DNA from: Stentor roeselii
Lineage: Eukaryota > Ciliophora > Heterotrichea > Heterotrichida > Stentoridae
Length of the DNA stretch: 64,000 nt
NCBI GenBank assembly: GCA_006503475.1
Contig: RSEH01000234.1
Coordinates: forward strand, 1-64,000
Direction: 5' to 3'
Made by a program: the position numbers and the translations under genes. The notes beneath the pieces are model-generated. The model was not told where the DNA came from and did no database searches. It saw only the letters and a list, made by a program, of their open reading frames with translations. This document shows, in pieces, positions 29,593-39,619 of this stretch. Position 1 is the stretch's first letter; the number at the start of each line of letters is the position of its first letter.

Positions 29593-31674
29593 TTATCGAT
29601 TGTAGTAAAAGTCTCGAGAGGTCAAACGGCCGACAGTCTCTGACGGGTACCTATCCAGACCTCTCCCTTCCCCTCTCCAGTTCTCCCGTCCTCCACGGCT
29701 TTCATAGAAATTAGCCCTGGAAGTCTTACTAAAGTCATTCACAGGTTCACTCCGAGCAGGAATGCTTTCGCCTCTAGTCTTCGCAGTTTTCGACTTAAGC
29801 GAGTAGAACTTGTCCCAGTTAATAAACCGGCAACTTCCACATTCATAAGAAGTGCTCTGAATCGCATTCGAACATTTAGGACATGTCCAAGAGTCTTTCA
29901 AATCAACTTCCTTTAAAAAAACAGCAGGTTTCAACTCACTTGACTTGTAACTGCTCAGCGACTTCGAGTCTTGATAATCTCTTCGAAGGTCTAACTTGTA
30001 ATCTGGAGTCTTGCTGGACTTTGAAGGTTGAATTTGATAAGACCTGTTCGCTGGACTTGGATTTTTCGCTGTTGTTCCTCGATTTGAAAATTTGATTTCA
30101 GGCATCTGGCCTTTGACTGAGTCGTCAATTTGGAAGACAGTGTCGCTGAAGTTGACTTTTTTCTCGCTGTGTTCTTTTCGGTCAGTCATCCAAGAGTTTT
30201 TCAGGATTGAATAAGGCTTTTCAGTGTTTTCCTCGTCGAAGCCTTCGCGATAGGTGTGGGAAATGTTTTCTTTTGGACTGGTTAGAGGGGAGATTGAAGA
30301 GTAAGACTGCATCCTGCCGTATCGTGAGTCAATTGAAGAGGTCTTCAAGATTCCTGGCTTTGAAGGTCTTTCAGTTTCACTAGTGTCTTGTTTTGCCTGC
30401 TTATAAAGAAGATCTTCTCGATAACTACGGCTTTGTGAGGAAGGTTCAGACGAAAAGTTTCTAGCCCGAGGCGCCAAGTCATTATTTACTTTGTAGTCCT
30501 GAACAGTCCTGATGTACTCATAAGTGTCTTCTTTTTTATCACCTTCGCTTTTCTTAGCAGCTGTCAAGTCCCTGATATTTTTATCAGACTTATAAGGCTT
30601 TTCTTCAGCCTCATCAAAATGCTTGGCTTTTTCTTGAGGGACTTTCAAATACTCCTGCGACCTTCTCAAGTACTCCGAGGTGTAGTCCTTGTACAAGTCC
30701 TCAGCCTTAGCTCGAGAATACCCTCCAGCAGAAGCGACAGAAATATTCGGATTACTCGACAAACTCGAGATACTTGAAGCACTCGGCCTTGTTCTATGAC
30801 CTTCATTAAAACTCTCAACAAAGGAAACTTTAATCCTCGAGTCTTGCAACTTGCAAAACTTCTGCATCGCGTCTAAGTCAATTTTAGATAAAAAACAAGG
30901 ACTGGTCCTTCCTGTGTTCGACAAGACCAGCATCACAGGGTAGCTGGAAGAAGTGCAGAAGCTCCAGACGAGGTTCAACCAGGAGCAAATCTTTCCCTCG
31001 TTGAAGCTTTTCCACTGGTCGTTGCTTCTGATGACTGAAGAGTAAAAAAAACCGTGGGCTGAAATGATTCCTGAAATTTCGTAGTTCTTGTAACTTGTCA
31101 AGTTTCCTAGAAGGTTCAGCACCTTTTCACTGGAAGGGGGACTGTCATAAACCACGTCGATCACCAGCAGAGAAGACTCGGTTTTCCCTTGGTAAGGGTC
31201 GAGGATCTCTGAAAAATGACTGGAAATCAATTTGGAAAACGGTAATTTTAATGTGAAATCTATTGGGTCACTTGAAAAGGGAGAAAATAATGAATCTGGA
31301 CGTTTTTCAAAAGGAATTTCTATGCAGGATTGGTAATCTTCTAAAATTCGGTTTAAAACTCCTGATGGTTTCTCGTTTTGGACTTTAAATGATGCAGGGA
31401 TTATCGTGCTGATTCCGGTGAAGTTGTCAGATTTGAAGTTTAAAAGCATTTTCTAACTAGACAGTACCTTTAACTTTCCACTGAACTTCCCTGGGGATGG
31501 ACTTGTTTCGCAGACCTTTTTGAAAAAAGGTTCGAGATTCAAAAAAAGTTGCAAAGTCGAAATTAATGATGAGAACTCGATGTGCTCTGAGGTGATTATC
31601 GGACGCACTGGCATTTGGTACTCACGGGATGACTGCACGTTCATAGATGAAAAAGATCTAAGCCCAGTTTCCAT
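29593..31674 (-). CDS. USP53/54-like inactive ubiquitin hydrolase with C-terminal zinc finger, 688 aa
   Basis: Two exons, 31468-31674 and 29593-31452, are joined across a 15-nt intron (31453-31467). The first about 230 residues resemble the USP fold. STLQLFLNLEPFFKKV is like the helix after the active Cys. The later part, ISGIISAHGFFYSSV, DQWKSFNEGKI and YPVMLVLSN, matches the end of USP53/54-type domains. No Cys stands at the catalytic position (SEHIEFSSLIS) and the His block is altered, so it is probably inactive. The middle is long, charged and disordered. A RanBP2-type zinc finger (WTCPKCSNAI, YECGSC) lies near residue 605 and may bind ubiquitin or RNA. The start has an ATATAAATGG context. 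The intron join is strong, the family call moderate. Confidence 0.65.
31453..31467 (-). other. 15-nt intron, USP-like gene
   Basis: GTACTGTCTAGTTAG, phase 0, with an in-frame TAG. Removing it joins the 69-codon first exon to the long second exon and makes one continuous USP-like domain. Confidence 0.85.
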
Positions 31675-31902
31675 TTATATTTAAACTGAGAATGTGTTAA
31701 ATTTAACTTAAATTTTTTGGTTCAATTCCGAGAATTTTTGGGTTTTCAGTATTTTATTTGAATCTTAGGAATAATCATTATCATCCAGTTGATTTCGATT
31801 TAAAAATAACAGAATTATTAAACTTATCTAATATAATCTCTTAACACCTGATATCTTTCACTATCTTGATTATCTTAATAAACATTGACTAGAACTATTA
31901 AC

Positions 31903-32421
31903 CTAGTGCCTATCAAATTGAATTGTGCCTTCATGGCTATAAGCTTCCTTCTTCGCCCAGTTGTCCCACTTGTTCATATGTTCCTCGTGATGATGCTCCC
32001 AAATGCCAGGTCCTGGAGCGACTCCATATTCCCATTTGACAGTCTTTCTAAACAATTTGATTTGCTCTAAATTTTTCTTCAGGTCTTCAAAACTGCCTCC
32101 TATATACTTCTTGATCTCAAAACCATCAGTCAAGAAGATAAAAGTCGGTTCATATCTGACCGAGTAGTACTTTTTCGTCCTTTCTCCCTGAGAAGTCGAA
32201 GTGTCAATCACGAAAGACTCGAAACCTTCGAACTGAAAGAGCTTCAAATAATCTTTCATCAGTTTTCGTGAACATTCAGGGTTCCACTCGTTTTTGAAAT
32301 AAAGGACTGCGAGTTCTGGCTTGTTCTTGTCCATCCACTGGTAGTGTTCCTCGAAGTCGTCGATAATGCGGGTCTTGTAGCCTTGAATAAGACCGTAGTT
32401 GCGAATGACTCTGGTCAGCAT
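31903..32421 (-). CDS. thioredoxin-like protein, 172 aa
   Basis: A thioredoxin-type fold is suggested by PELAVLYFKNEWNPECSRKL (strand then the active-site helix region), FVIDTSTSQGERTKKYYSVR and the cis-Pro segment YEPTFIFLTDG followed by IGGSFEDLKKNL. Only one Cys is present where CxxC is expected (NPECSRK), so disulfide reductase activity is unlikely. The start (MLTRVIRNYGLIQGYKTR) is basic with few acidic residues and could be a mitochondrial presequence. The His/Trp-rich C-terminus (IWEHHHEEHMNKWDNW) is unusual. Possible roles are a structural subunit of a mitochondrial complex or a chaperone. The start context is ATATAAATATG. Confidence 0.6.
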   Translation of the reverse strand: MLTRVIRNYGLIQGYKTRIIDDFEEHYQWMDKNKPELAVLYFKNEWNPECSRKLMKDYLKLFQFEGFESFVIDTSTSQGERTKKYYSVRYEPTFIFLTDGFEIKKYIGGSFEDLKKNLEQIKLFRKTVKWEYGVAPGPGIWEHHHEEHMNKWDNWAKKEAYSHEGTIQFDRH

Positions 32422-32798
32422 ATTTATATCTAATAATGAAGATGTTCACTACTTTCTCTACTACCGTCCATTTGGCGTGAAGGCTCAAATGAAGGTTAAC
32501 AGAAGTACCTGAAAATGAAAAAAGCTTTAGACTTGCTTGAGGGTTATTTTTTATAGTTATCATTGTAGACAACTTCCTGATACCCAACTGACCCGCGGGT
32601 ACAAAATTCTAAATCCTTAAAAACATGAGAAAACCTTAAAACAACCTTAACCTCTCTAAAAAACCTCTAAAAAATCCTCAAATCCTCAGAAAAAACGACC
32701 TAAAAAATCCAGTCAATAGGAACATAAAACAATATCTTACCCATAATAATAGGACCTAGGTCTAAATATGTGAAGATTTAAATGGCTATAAAAAGATT
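32422..32798. promoter_or_regulatory. divergent spacer of two genes
   Basis: This 377-bp spacer separates the thioredoxin-like gene (minus) and the transhydrogenase gene (plus), and should hold both promoters. It contains repeated CCTTAA/CCTCTAAAAA-type tracts at about 32630-32700. No gene or recognisable regulatory site is seen. Confidence 0.4.
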
Positions 32799-35700
32799 AT
32801 GAGTGACGGACAAGCATTCACCACCGGCGCTTATATTGTGTGTTCTATTCTTTTCATCCTATCCCTAGGAGGGCTCAGCAGTCCTGAAACCTCAAAACGA
32901 GGTAACTGGTTCGGCATCATGGCGATGACCCTCTCGATAGTTGCTGCGATTTTCGACGAGTCATTCGAAGAAAACTGGCTTTTTCTCTTCCCTTCAATCG
33001 CGATCGGCGGCGTGATCGGTACAATCATGGCGGTTAAAGTAGAGATGATAAGCATGCCTCAAATGGTGGCGGCTCTTCACAGCTTCGTAGGTCTAGCAGC
33101 GACGATAGTAGCCTTCGCGAATTTCTTCCACGTATATGACATAAACTCTACCTCTTCACATTCAGAAATCCCTTCAGATTCAAATCAGCAGGCTTCAGAC
33201 CCTGTCTCTTCAAATGAGACTTCAACTTACGTTGCCACTTCAATCAACTTGAGCTCAGGAGAAGAGTTCGGAGTGATTGAAACAGTAGAGACTGTCGTCG
33301 GAATCTTCATCGGCGCGATCACTTTCACAGGGTCCATCGTTGCCTGTGGGAAGTTAATGGAGTGGATTCGATCTGACCCTCTAATTCTTGGCGGGTCTTT
33401 CAGACATGTCTTGAATGCTTTGATGATTATTGCCAGCTGTGCTTTAGGAGTGTTGTTTTACTTGGAAGGCAACACGATGTGCAAGTTTTACTATCTTTTG
33501 GGAATCGCTGTCATTGCCGGCATTCTTGGCTGGCATCTGGTCATGGCCATCGGAGGCGCTGACATGCCAGTGGTCGTTTCAATGCTGAATAGTTACTCAG
33601 GATGGGCCACTGCTGCCAGCGGGTTCTTGCTGATTAACTGGCTGTTGATTGTCACTGGAGCACTTGTTGGGTCAAGTGGTGCTATTCTTAGTTATATCAT
33701 GTGCAAGGCTATGAATAGAAGCTTCTTTAGTGTCATTTCTGGAGGATTCGGAGTCAGCTATGAACAGGACGAATCGAAGAAGTCGGATAGAGAACCGGAA
33801 AAAATTGATTTGGATCATATGGTCGACTGGCTTAAGAAGGCGAAAAGTGTTATTATTGTCCCTGGATATGGAATGGCTGTTGCTAGATGTCAGCATCTTG
33901 TTGCTGAACTTACGAATTTACTTACTAAGGCTGGCAAAAAGGTCAGGTTTTGTATTCATCCTGTTGCTGGAAGACTACCTGGACATATGAATGTTTTACT
34001 TGCTGAAGCTGAGGTTGATTATAAGTTTGTCAAGGAAATGGATGAGATTAATGAGGAGTTTAAAGCGACGGATTTGGTTTTTGTTGTTGGAGCCAACGAC
34101 ACAGTGAACCCAGACGCAATCGACAATCCAAAATGCAGCATCGCTGGTATGCCAGTATGTCGAGTTTGGGAGGCAAAGAACGTAATAGTCTTCAAACGAA
34201 GTGCCGGTGGTCAAGGTTACTCAAAAGCAGACAACCCTCTATTCACTAAAATCAACACCCGAATGTACTACGGAAACGCATTTAAGTCCCTTGAAGACAT
34301 AAACCAAAAAATCAAATCATCTCATCACGACTTCACCAGTTCCGTAGTCGTCCATGAAGAAGAGCATCACCACGAAGAAACCGCCGCAGACCTTTTGAAA
34401 GACTTACCCGAATGGAAGATGACAATCGGCGTTCCTAAAGAAAGAGAACATCTCGAAAAAAGAGTCGCAATGACTCCAACAATGGTCCCTAAATTCAGAA
34501 GACTCGGCTTCCGAGTCCTCATCGAAAAACACGCAGGCAAAGACGCAAACTTCTCAGACGAAGTCTACGAGCACTACGGAGCTGAAATCGTAGAAAGAAA
34601 AGCAGTCTGGAAGGCAGACATCATCTTAAAAGTCCGTAAAGTAAATCACGATGAAGAAAAAAGACTTAAACACACTAAAGTAGTCATCAGTTATGTCTCC
34701 CCGTCAATGCATGTTGAATGGCTTGAAAAAGTAGCAGAAGATCATCCACATTTAACTTATCTTGCAATGGACCAGGTGCCGAGAATCAGCAGAGCACAAA
34801 AGCTTGACTCGCTTTCTTCAATGGCGAATATTGGAGGATATAGAGCGGTAATGGAAGCTTTTGCAGTCTTTCAGAAATGCCCGAAGCCTATGATCACTGC
34901 TGCCGGAAAACTTCCTCAGGCTAATGTTCTTATCATGGGCGCTGGAGTTGCTGGACTCGCTGCTATTGGATGCTGTAAAAATCTAGGATGCATGGTCAAG
35001 GCTATGGATACTCGATCTGCTGCTAAAGAAGATGCTGAAAGCATGGGAGCTAAATTTTTAGAAGTCTCGGTTAAGGAAGAAGGAGCTACTGCGGGAGGGT
35101 ACTCGAAAGTCATGTCTGAAGAGTATATACGTGCACAGTATGAACTTACGAGAAATACTGCGAGAACTTCTGATATTATTATTACCACTGCACTTATTCC
35201 TGGACGCAAAGCTCCAATTTTAATCGATGATAACATCTTAGCAGGAATGAGAGCAGGTAGCGTTATTGTCGACATGGCAGCAGAAATGGGTGGAAACTGT
35301 TCTCAAACCAAACCAGACGAAATAGTCGAAACCGAGAACGGTGTGAAAATCATAGGCTTCACAGACCTGACTTCAAGAATGGCTCCTCAAAGTTCAGAAC
35401 TTTACGCAAACAACCTCTTCAACCTTCTGACAGACATGGGAGGAGCTTCTCACTTCAAAGTCAGCATCGAAGACGAGATCATCGGAGCGATGGCCGTGAT
35501 TCACGAAGGAAAAAAGATTTGGTATTCAAGAGCTCCAGCTCCAGCGCCAGCTGCTTCAAGTCCAGCTTCTAAACCATTAGCTTCTTCAGTTCCAGTCCCG
35601 TCAAACTCAGGACCATCCTGTTATTCTCAGATTGACTTTTTGGTAATAACTCTTGTCTTGATCGGAGTCTTTGTCGGGATTTCTTACGCTTTGAAAGACG

Positions 35701-36032
35701 AAGAAGAAAAGGGAGGAAAAAGTTTCATGGACTTGATGATGATCTTTGTGATGGCTATCTTTATTGGGTATATGGTTATTTGGAATGTTACACCCGCTTT
35801 GCATACTCCTTTGATGAGTGTCACGAATGCTATCTCTGGAATTATTGTTATTGGAGCCATGCTCTTGCTTGGACCTTATCATTCGGACTTTGATTATCAG
35901 ACCGATGCTATTCTTGCTGTTCTTTCAGTCTTTTTCGCTAGCATTAATATATTCGGTGGCTTTATTGTCACTTATAGAATGCTTTTGATGTTCAAGACTG
36001 GAATGCCTGCATCTTCTGGACATCACCATTAA
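32799..36032 (+). CDS. proton-translocating NAD(P) transhydrogenase, beta-alpha fusion, 1077 aa
   Basis: The enzyme couples proton movement to hydride transfer from NADH to NADP+. Order of parts: membrane domain like PntB (residues 1-315, KVEMISMPQMVAALHSFVG), NADP-binding dIII (about 337-510, GYGMAVARCQH, RLPGHMNVLLAEA, VGANDTVNPDA), a His/Glu linker, NAD-binding dI like PntA (about 537-920, GVPKEREHLEKRVAMTP, MGAGVAGLAAIG), then the last membrane helices (about 942-1070, ending LLMF). Animals have the reverse alpha-beta order. The beta-alpha order is known in apicomplexans and Entamoeba. The N-terminus starts where bacterial PntB starts, so no mitochondrial presequence is visible. All domains look intact, and I expect an active enzyme supplying NADPH. 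Confidence 0.95.
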   Translation: MSDGQAFTTGAYIVCSILFILSLGGLSSPETSKRGNWFGIMAMTLSIVAAIFDESFEENWLFLFPSIAIGGVIGTIMAVKVEMISMPQMVAALHSFVGLAATIVAFANFFHVYDINSTSSHSEIPSDSNQQASDPVSSNETSTYVATSINLSSGEEFGVIETVETVVGIFIGAITFTGSIVACGKLMEWIRSDPLILGGSFRHVLNALMIIASCALGVLFYLEGNTMCKFYYLLGIAVIAGILGWHLVMAIGGADMPVVVSMLNSYSGWATAASGFLLINWLLIVTGALVGSSGAILSYIMCKAMNRSFFSVISGGFGVSYEQDESKKSDREPEKIDLDHMVDWLKKAKSVIIVPGYGMAVARCQHLVAELTNLLTKAGKKVRFCIHPVAGRLPGHMNVLLAEAEVDYKFVKEMDEINEEFKATDLVFVVGANDTVNPDAIDNPKCSIAGMPVCRVWEAKNVIVFKRSAGGQGYSKADNPLFTKINTRMYYGNAFKSLEDINQKIKSSHHDFTSSVVVHEEEHHHEETAADLLKDLPEWKMTIGVPKEREHLEKRVAMTPTMVPKFRRLGFRVLIEKHAGKDANFSDEVYEHYGAEIVERKAVWKADIILKVRKVNHDEEKRLKHTKVVISYVSPSMHVEWLEKVAEDHPHLTYLAMDQVPRISRAQKLDSLSSMANIGGYRAVMEAFAVFQKCPKPMITAAGKLPQANVLIMGAGVAGLAAIGCCKNLGCMVKAMDTRSAAKEDAESMGAKFLEVSVKEEGATAGGYSKVMSEEYIRAQYELTRNTARTSDIIITTALIPGRKAPILIDDNILAGMRAGSVIVDMAAEMGGNCSQTKPDEIVETENGVKIIGFTDLTSRMAPQSSELYANNLFNLLTDMGGASHFKVSIEDEIIGAMAVIHEGKKIWYSRAPAPAPAASSPASKPLASSVPVPSNSGPSCYSQIDFLVITLVLIGVFVGISYALKDEEEKGGKSFMDLMMIFVMAIFIGYMVIWNVTPALHTPLMSVTNAISGIIVIGAMLLLGPYHSDFDYQTDAILAVLSVFFASINIFGGFIVTYRMLLMFKTGMPASSGHHH

Positions 36033-36327
36033 GTAGTTAAAAGTTAATATGGAAGACATTTATAAAAATTATTATGATGACTACAAGGGGCTCCCTCTTC
36101 TGTTTGATGATGATTCCCTTAACTGAGGTTTTTATGAGTTTGTATGAGTTGCATGGGTTTAGCAGTAGATATTATAAGTCTCTACCAATTTTTAAAGGTT
36201 ATGGGCCACAGTTTATTGGGTTGAGAATCATCGAGTGCTGACTGAATATTTTGATAGTAGAGAAGTTATGAATAAATTTGACTTAGAAAGCCTGAATAGT
36301 CCTTAAATATCTAAAGTAATTGCAAGG
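36033..36327 (+). other. spacer with a 25-codon acidic ORF and protein-like scraps
   Basis: An ATG at 36049, 16 bp after the transhydrogenase stop, opens a 25-codon frame ending in TGA at 36126 (Tyr/Asp-rich, LPLLFDDDSLN). Further short protein-like runs follow in other frames to about 36300. This may be a micro-ORF or the remains of a small gene. Nothing identifies it. Confidence 0.2.
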
Positions 36328-36543
36328 ATGATATTCAAATCCTTTCTTCCTAAAATTACTACACAAGAAAAACTCCCTCCAAAATTTCGCTCTAAGAACT
36401 TCACCAAAGCCACCTTTAAACCCATAAACAACCAATCCTTCCTAAAAAACCACAAGCCAACCATTAAACCCAATTCTAAAATTCACAACAAAAAACCACT
36501 AAATCCTCATCATCCTCCTAATAAAAAAAAGATCTCGTCTTAA
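36328..36543 (+). CDS. small basic ORF, 71 aa, uncertain
   Basis: An ATG-started frame rich in Lys, Pro and Asn (FKPINNQSFLKNHKPTIKPN) ends in TAA. It is in the same frame as the next small gene, from which it is separated by TAA and TAG. No 15-nt GT..AG intron removes both stops (the nearest GT..AG pair spans 19 nt). It may be an independent small protein, a broken 5' part of the next gene, or a chance frame in an A/C-rich block. Confidence 0.3.
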   Translation: MIFKSFLPKITTQEKLPPKFRSKNFTKATFKPINNQSFLKNHKPTIKPNSKIHNKKPLNPHHPPNKKKISS

Positions 36544-36585
36544 TTCAAATCATAGTCTCTCCAGGTGCCAGAAGTTATAAACAAG

Positions 36586-36852
36586 ATGGAAAAAATACCA
36601 GTATGGACTCCTACAAGACCAATTCACCCAAAAGTTCTAAAGGCAAGAATGAATCTCTACCCATCCAGCCCAATCCGTCTAGTAAGAGACGACTTTCAAC
36701 CGATATCAGGTTCTCTATCATCTAAACCCCCATCATTCCCTGATCTAAAAACAAAAACCATTGAAAAAAATTCAAAAAAAGAAGTCCACCTAGACCTAAG
36801 TTTAAACAAAATGCGAAGCAGCCGAGTGAGTATAATAGCAGGAGTGTCCTAA
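36586..36852 (+). CDS. small basic protein, 88 aa, unknown
   Basis: The first ATG in frame is at 36586, giving MEKIPVWTPTRPIHPK at the start. The protein is rich in Pro, Lys and Ser and seems disordered, with an amphipathic end (VHLDLSLNKMRSS). Its stop lies 40 bp before the PKG start and it is on the same strand as the following four genes. It is probably real, because the composition and the length without stops fit the neighbours, but no family is recognised. Confidence 0.45.
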   Translation: MEKIPVWTPTRPIHPKVLKARMNLYPSSPIRLVRDDFQPISGSLSSKPPSFPDLKTKTIEKNSKKEVHLDLSLNKMRSSRVSIIAGVS

Positions 36853-36892
36853 CATTATTACATTAAATAACCAATAATCTCTATTATATGCT

Positions 36893-39589
36893 ATGGGCAT
36901 AAGCTGCGCCAAAAACCTAGAAATCAGAAAAACCCTAAACATGCAGGCAACTTCTCGCCCTAGAGCGAAAAAGCATCTAGAAACAATCATAGGTCGTCGT
37001 CGAAGCGCTTTAAACAAAACAGATACCGAGTACCCAGAAGCCGCAACAGCCGAGATCATTCCAAACACAATAAAAACCGGAGAAGACATGGAAAAAATCA
37101 AAGCAGCTCTGAACAGTCACTTCATCTTCACAAGTTTAACAGAAGAAGACAAAGACATGGTGATCCAATCGATGCAGCTTTACAGTTTTCAAGCCGATTC
37201 TTATGTTTTCATGCAGTCCAGTCGTGCCAGGTCGTACTACGTCATCCGCACAGGCAGCATCGAAGTCTTCGTGAATAATAAAAAAGTCAACAAAATCCAT
37301 GCAGGTGAAGGTTTCGGCGAATTGGCTTTATTGCAGGATAATCCTCGTTCTGCTTCTTTGAAATGCGCAGAGCCAACGACTCTTTGGGGACTTGACCGTG
37401 AAACTTTCAGAAAAGTGATCGAAGAGATGAATGTCCAGGTCTACCAACAAAACAGAAACTTTTTGGAAAAGGTTGGACTTCTTGACTCACTCACACCACA
37501 ACAGAAAGACCTACTCGCTGTTTCGTTAGTTTCTAGAAAGTACTTCACTGGACAAAATATTATCACAGAAGGTGAAACTGGAAATGAGATTTTTTTTGTG
37601 AAAGAAGGAATTGTTGGACTTTTTAAAGGTGCTCAGGAAATTAAGAAATTTTATCCAGGGTCTTACTTTGGAGAAAATGCTTTGATTAATAATACACCTC
37701 GGACAGCGACTTGTAGGGCTTTGGAAGACCATGTGAAGTGTATGTGTCTGACAAGAGATACACTTCAAAGAGTTTTGACGAATAAGTTGCAGGATATCAT
37801 TGAAAAAAACACCATCTATGAAGCGATCAAGAAAAGTACTCGGCTTAGTGCTTTGACCAAAGAACAGAAAGAGTCACTTTTCAGGTCAATCACTGAAAGA
37901 CACTACAAAGCTGGAGATGTCGTTATTGGTGTTGGGACTTCAGCAGTCACGAAAATGATTTTTGTCATGTCAGGACGTTTGCAGTATGCCAAGAATTCTA
38001 CTCAGTTCTATGATAAAGGAAGTGTTATTGGAGATATTTATGTCACCCGCACTTTTAATGATGATGTCAAGTATCAAGAAGACTTCATTGCTGGATGTGA
38101 TATGAAAGTCGGAGAGATTACTAAGTATCAGTTCGAAATGGCAATTGGAGGGAAATATGAAGATATTGTTAAGGAAAATGCCGCTACTAATGTTTTAAGG
38201 AAGATTTTCTTGTTCACTTCTATTGAGTCTAGCAAGATGAAGGAACTATTCAGCATGATTTCAATTGAAAAAAGAAAAGACTCAGAAATTCTCCTGCGAG
38301 AAGGAATTTCTAGCAATAGTGTCTACATTGTAAAAAGAGGTAAAGTCGACGTTTTCCAAGCAGGAAATCTTGTAAAAACCATCCGAAAACTAGGTTTTTT
38401 CGGTGAAAGAAGCCTTCTTGATTCAAAAACCTCGATTTATACCTACGTGGCAAACGGAAACGTGACTCTTTGGAACATAAAACTTTCCAGCTTATCCCGA
38501 CTAATCAACGAAAAAATGATTGACCAGCTGAACAAAAGACTTGAAATCGAAGACGAAGACGCCGAACTAAACAATCTGATAATAATCCGAGAACTAGGCA
38601 GAGGAAAAAACTCTTTGGTTTACCTTGTCCGTACCCCAAGGGACAACCTCTACGCTTTAAAAGTGATAACTCGAGATTCCATTGAAAAACACGCTCTTTT
38701 CGACAAGATAATCGTAATTTTCAAATAGCAAGAAAAGAAAATCTTATCACAACTGGACCACCCGTTCATCAACCGACTGATCAAGTCCTACAAGGACCAG
38801 ACCCGTCTTTATTTCCTTTTAGAGTACGTGAAAGGATTAAGTCTCGAGCAGGTCATGAGTTACATCGGGATCCTTTCAAACAACGATTCAGTTTTTTACG
38901 CAGCTTCCATCATCCTCGCTCTTGAATATCTTCATCAGCGAGACATTCTTTACCGTGACCTGGCGCCTGAAAACGTGATAATCGATCAAGAAGGCTACGT
39001 TTGTCTTGTTGATTTCAGCTCAGCTCGGCTTGTGCAAGGCCGGACTTACACCCTGATCGGCACCGCTTTTTACACAGCGCCTGAAGTCATAGTCGGCAGG
39101 GGGTACGGCAAGTCAGCAGACCTCTGGAGTTTGGGAGTCTTGATCTTCGAGTTACTTTGCGGCTTCGTGCCTTTCGGTCATGAAGAAAGCGACCCTTATC
39201 GAGTATATGAATTGATTCTTTCGAAAAACCTTGAATTCCCATCAGACCGGCTTCCTTCTGACCCGGCAGTGACTCTTGTTAAAAGTCTTTTAAATAAGTA
39301 CTCAGAGCAGAGGCTGAATGAAACAATTGAAAATGTTAAAAACTTTGAATGGTTCTCAGCTGTTGACTGGGAAGACCTTTATTGTAAGCTGCTCATCCCG
39401 CCTTATAAGCCCATCTTTAAAAAGAACCTTGATGACTGCCTTGACGAGTATGTGGACCCTGAGCAAGAATGGGACTACATCATTCAAAACGACATCGACC
39501 AGCGAAGCAACTCGAGTCCTCTGCCCACTGACCCGGAGATTGAAGAGTACAGAAATTCAGTTCCTCATAATTGGGACAATTTGTTTTAG
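36893..39589 (+). CDS. cyclic-nucleotide-dependent (PKG-like) protein kinase, 893 aa
   Basis: Exons 36893-38713 and 38729-39589 are split by a 15-nt intron inside the kinase domain. Four cyclic-nucleotide-binding domains come first (about residues 80-550). The first two have intact phosphate cassettes (FGELALLQDNPRSA, FGENALINNTPRTAT). The third and fourth are degenerate (FGERSLLDSKTS). The AGC kinase domain starts near 560 (GRGKNSLVYLV, ALKV). Two conserved motifs are changed: YRDLAPEN replaces the usual HRD/YRDLKPEN, and DFSS replaces DFGx. The activation segment GTAFYTAPEV and DLWSLGVLIFEL are present. It may be weakly active or a pseudokinase. The N-terminus MGISCAKN fits N-myristoylation and palmitoylation, so membrane attachment is likely. 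PKGs act in cGMP signalling. Confidence 0.9.
38714..38728 (+). other. 15-nt intron, PKG-like gene
   Basis: GTAATTTTCAAATAG, phase 0, with an in-frame TAG. Removal gives FDKIIQEKKILSQLDHPFI, a perfect kinase alpha-C to beta-4 region. This is the best evidence in the window that such introns are real. Confidence 0.95.
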
Positions 39590-39619
39590 CTTTTTAAATT
39601 GGATGGCAGCCTAACAAAT

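Noticed and set aside
36537-36572. Possible intron joining the small ORFs at 36328 and 36586
   Set aside because: GT..AG pairs here span 17 or 19 nt, whereas every supported intron is exactly 15 nt.
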